A DNA stretch of 11,028 bases. It comes from Hydnum rufescens UP504 (Eukaryota > Basidiomycota > Agaricomycetes > Cantharellales > Hydnaceae). The stretch lies in the NCBI GenBank assembly GCA_014904985.1, contig MU129072.1, forward strand, positions 49,127-60,154. The letters are read 5' to 3'. Shown here in pieces: positions 9,304 to 11,028 of this stretch. The notes beneath the pieces are model-generated. The model saw nothing but the letters and a program-made list of their open reading frames with translations, was not told the DNA's origin and did no database searches. The translations under genes and the position numbers were made by a program. The first letter of the stretch is position 1. Each line of letters begins with the position of its first letter.

Positions 9304-9330
9304 GGGGGGAGGGAGGGGGGCAGGAGTGGG
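9304..9330 (+). repeat. G-rich tract with quadruplex-forming pattern
   Basis: Four G runs (6, 3, 6 and 3 bases) are separated by loops of 1, 1 and 7 bases on the plus strand. This fits a G-quadruplex motif. In the minus-strand transcript it is a C-rich stretch shortly after the acceptor of intron copy 1. Confidence 0.6.
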
Positions 9331-9352
9331 TCGGCTAGAGTGGGTCAGCTAG
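9325..9352. repeat. 14-bp tandem duplication
   Basis: AGTGGGTCGGCTAG (9325-9338) is followed directly by AGTGGGTCAGCTAG (9339-9352). The only difference is CG versus CA, the product expected of CpG decay in one copy. Confidence 0.8.
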
Positions 9353-9363
9353 AGTGATAGATC

Positions 9364-9471
9364 CTGTAATAAAAATTATCATGGTGTCAGTGAGAGTTAA
9401 AGCACTGTGAAAGGAGCAGCCTCATGCTGCCCCTCTTGCACAAGACAATCAAGTTGTAAGAATAAACTTAC
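9364..9471 (-). other. Intron copy 1 with internal hairpin
   Basis: It reads AAG|GTAAGT at the 5' end, has CACTGAC as branch site (plus-strand GTCAGTG at 9386-9392), and ends TTTTTATTACAG|GATC. It is 108 nt long, with 23 nt between the branch A and the acceptor. Between donor and branch site, plus-strand bases 9410-9420 pair with 9426-9437 across a CTCAT loop, with G-U wobbles. It is homologous to the next two introns along its whole length. Confidence 0.75.
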
Positions 9472-9477
9472 CTTACC

Positions 9478-9506
9478 ACCACACCCTAGCAATGCTGGGG
9501 TGTGGT
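9478..9506. repeat. Exonic hairpin next to donor 1
   Basis: ACCACACCC pairs with GGGTGTGGT, a T-G wobble follows, then AGC pairs with GCT around an AAT loop. This is a complete 29-nt hairpin ending six bases before the splice donor of intron copy 1. Confidence 0.75.
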
Positions 9507-9780
9507 ATGCTGCATAGTGTTGGTCTTGCTCTTCAGTTTCTCTGCTCATGCAGGGCCATAAGACATGTGGGCTGTACAATCATCCATGGTAATTTGAAGC
9601 ATGGGGGTTGTAAGACCCATGATTCATGTTCATTATTTGTGTTTGTGATTTGTGTTGGTGATTGGTGTTGAGTCTCGTCCAGGTGCGGGGAAGGGGTGGG
9701 GTCATAAGACCCGCAGTCAGCATTGTCGATGTTGTTTAAGGCACAGGAAGTGCGGGTTGGGTGGGCAAGAGCAATAGATC

Positions 9781-9880
9781 CTGTAGTGAAAATAAATGTC
9801 GTTAGTAGGAATTAAAGCAATGCAAGAGGGGCAGCTTGATACTGCCCCTCTTGTATGAGACCATGAAAAAATTAACATAC
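9781..9880 (-). other. Intron copy 2 with perfect 12-bp hairpin
   Basis: It reads AAG|GTATGT at the 5' end, has the ideal branch site TACTAAC (plus GTTAGTA at 9801-9807), and ends TTTTCACTACAG|GATC. It is 100 nt, with 21 nt from the branch A to the acceptor. A perfect 12-bp stem (9823-9834 with 9842-9853, 7-nt loop) occupies the centre. This is the best preserved of the three copies. Confidence 0.8.
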
Positions 9881-9885
9881 CTTAT

Positions 9886-9915
9886 GACCACACCCAGCAT
9901 TGCTCAGGTGTGGTC
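9886..9915. repeat. Exonic hairpin next to donor 2
   Basis: GACCACACC pairs with GGTGTGGTC, and inner AGC pairs with GCT around an ATT loop, with one small bulge. It ends five bases before the donor of intron copy 2 and matches the hairpin at 9478-9506 in place and shape. Confidence 0.75.
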
Positions 9916-10047
9916 CTCAATGGGCAGCTTTGGTCCCTTCACTTGGCTTAGGTGCAGGGGGGCCACAAGCCTCGCGATCCCTAAAAATGACGACATTTAT
10001 GTCATTGCTTGCATCATTCAATGGGCATGGGGGAATAGTGAGAGTCT

Positions 10048-10150
10048 CTATAGTAGAAAGTAGGTCATGTTAGTAAAAAATTTAATGAGTGTAAAAAGGG
10101 GTGGCTCAAAGCCACTCCTTTTCCACAGATATTTGGTATAAATTACATAC
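10048..10150 (-). other. Intron copy 3 with 13-bp hairpin
   Basis: It reads CAG|GTATGT at the 5' end, has TTACTAAC as branch site (plus GTTAGTA at 10069-10075), and ends CTTTCTACTATAG. It is 103 nt, with 22 nt from branch A to acceptor. Plus-strand 10094-10106 pairs with 10110-10122 across a 3-nt loop with one mismatch in the minus-strand RNA. Stem bases differ from copy 2 while pairing is kept. Confidence 0.78.
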
Positions 10151-10159
10151 CTGCACCAA

Positions 10160-10184
10160 CAGACCCCAGAATCATTGGGGTCTG
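10160..10184. repeat. Exonic hairpin next to donor 3
   Basis: CAGACCCCA pairs with TGGGGTCTG around a short loop. It ends nine bases before the donor of intron copy 3. Its sequence is unlike the ACCACACCC stems of the other two copies, but position and form are the same. Confidence 0.7.
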
Positions 10185-10343
10185 GGGGCCTGGGCTCTTG
10201 GTCTTGGTGCAGTCATTGGTGGTGGTGGATATATGGCATGTTGATTGTCATCAGGTGAAGCCGAAACTCAATGCCGGCACATACCAGGTTCAAAAAAGTG
10301 CCAAACATCTGGCAGACAACACCCAATGTGGGATTGTGAGAGT

Positions 10344-10767
10344 GTATATAGGAGTTGAAATGTATATATACGATATTTAATAGCTACTTGGACAATACTC
10401 CTTGACCAATGAGTAAGATCCAAATAGGAGATACATTATCACACTGAACAGGTGGCTAGTATGGAAGAGATTCATCTCAAGATTAGATATTTCCATCATA
10501 TAGAGGTATTATGCTTGAAATATTTATTACAATGGATGCTCAAACAATTTCAAGGTTCCCCAAGCCCATTAAGCCACATGTGCTGAGCCTGACAGTCTGA
10601 CATTGTGATTTCTGAGCTCTTTGGGTAGGAGCATACTTAAATAATACAATTTACTTGTTTAAGTGACACCTCCACAAGGTCCCAGTATCCCCAAAGGTTC
10701 CCAAAGTCAGAATTTCCTTATTTGGGTATGTGTATCTCATCATTTTCTCAATCATATCCGAGTATTA
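10344..10767. other. Decayed fourth unit, then no recognisable gene
   Basis: Minus-strand 10434-10343 resembles the introns at 10048-10150 and 9781-9880 in length (about 92 nt) and starts GTATCT. The branch site and the acceptor AG are lost (CCTATATAC in place of CTACTATAG). From 10441 to 10767 no coding frame, repeat or RNA gene stands out on either strand. Confidence 0.3.
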
Positions 10768-11028
10768 GGACCCACCAATCAGGGATTGGGAATAAGCCTC
10801 TTATGCCTACAGAATCATATGTTTTTTATAATTTTTGATCCAAATGTTGTATCACAAGGTCTGCACTGAATGCAATTGTGAAAGTGCAGTGTCACTGTGC
10901 CATGACACTGCACTTTCACAATTGCATTCAGTTGCAGACTCGTGATACAACATTTGGATCAAAATTATTAAAAAAATATGAGTCTGTAGGCATAAGAGGC
11001 TTATTCCCAATCCCTGATTGGTGGGTCC
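10768..11028. repeat. Long near-perfect palindrome (fold-back element) reaching the window edge
   Basis: The arm 10768-10894 (starting GGACCCACCAATCAGGG) is the reverse complement of 10903-11028 with only a handful of substitutions and two or three 1-bp indels, around an 8-bp spacer CTGTGCCA. The right arm still matches at the last base, so the repeat may extend further on both sides. One arm difference is CG versus CA. No coding capacity. It fits a MITE or fold-back transposon, or an inverted duplication. Confidence 0.85.

Larger units (their letters stand above)
9082..10343 (-). pseudogene. Tandem array of homologous exon-intron units, unknown protein
   Basis: On the minus strand three introns (10150-10048, 9880-9781, 9471-9364) separate related exons of roughly 192, 167, 309 and 282 nt. 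The units are diverged copies of each other. Exon starts resemble TLSQ, TLTI, SIAL and SITL. Exon middles contain Asp/Asn-rich segments (PDDNQHAIY; ASNDINVVIF; NNIDNADCG; CDDDNGNIIVI). Exon ends resemble GPHLSNAGCGHK and YHTPALLGCGGK immediately before the donor. Frames are not consistent across the exons, and stops (many TGA) and small indels are present, so the array looks decayed or could be a spliced noncoding RNA. I do not recognise the protein. An upstream fourth intron (10434-10343) is suggested by homology but has lost its acceptor AG. A neighbouring tandem 14-mer and hairpins lie in the last exon. Confidence 0.5.

Noticed and set aside
9401..9440. Intron hairpins as bacterial-type rho-independent terminators
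   Set aside because: The DNA is fungal, and the hairpins lie at a fixed place inside well-formed introns on the other strand.
10768..11028. Palindrome as a pure sequencing or assembly artefact
   Set aside because: The arms carry several substitutions and indels, which a fold-back read would not show. An artefact is not fully excluded because the arm ends at the window edge.

Overview
The window looks like transposon-rich nuclear DNA of a basidiomycete fungus, most likely an Agaricomycete. The evidence is a decayed KDZ-type (Kyakuja-Dileera-Zisupton) transposase of the form common in mushrooms, a decayed Ty3/gypsy reverse transcriptase-RNase H of fungal type, and compact introns of about 100 nt with fungal donor, branch and acceptor signals. 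I see no intact host gene, tRNA or rRNA. CpG is strongly depleted across the transposon relics: a hand count gives about two dozen CpG in the 2.9 kb main transposase frame. Nearly all in-frame stops in the decayed frames are TGA, as expected when methylated CGA arginine codons decay to TGA.

Layout. At 1-1418 is a Ty3/gypsy pol relic: broken reverse transcriptase, a well preserved RNase H, then the linker towards integrase. 1419-2039 holds no recognisable gene. 2040-5187 is a nearly full-length KDZ transposase pseudogene, open in one frame for about 2.9 kb apart from six point stops, with an acidic tail in another frame. 5275-5351 is a small inverted repeat, overlapped by an unrecognised decayed Gly/Ser/Asn-rich frame (5280-5756). 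6143-6841 is a second unrecognised frame broken only by TGA, followed by a purine tract and a possible LTR. 7341-7973 is the C-terminal part of a second, divergent KDZ transposase. 8302-8422 is a fold-back repeat.

The most unusual region is 9082-10343 on the minus strand. At least three diverged copies of one exon-intron unit lie in tandem. Each copy has a GTAAGT/GTATGT donor, a CTGAC/CTAAC branch point 21-23 nt before the acceptor, and a YAG acceptor (TACAG or ATAG). Each intron carries a large hairpin between donor and branch point, and each preceding exon ends in another hairpin 5-9 nt before the donor. Stem sequences differ between copies while pairing is largely kept. The array resembles either a tandemly duplicated exon-intron gene or introner-like elements; the host protein is not recognised and its frames are decayed.

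The window ends in a long near-perfect palindrome (10768-11028, arms of about 126 bp, 8 bp spacer) whose right arm reaches the window edge. The elements do not form a working pathway: this is a graveyard of mobile DNA next to an odd spliced repeat array.
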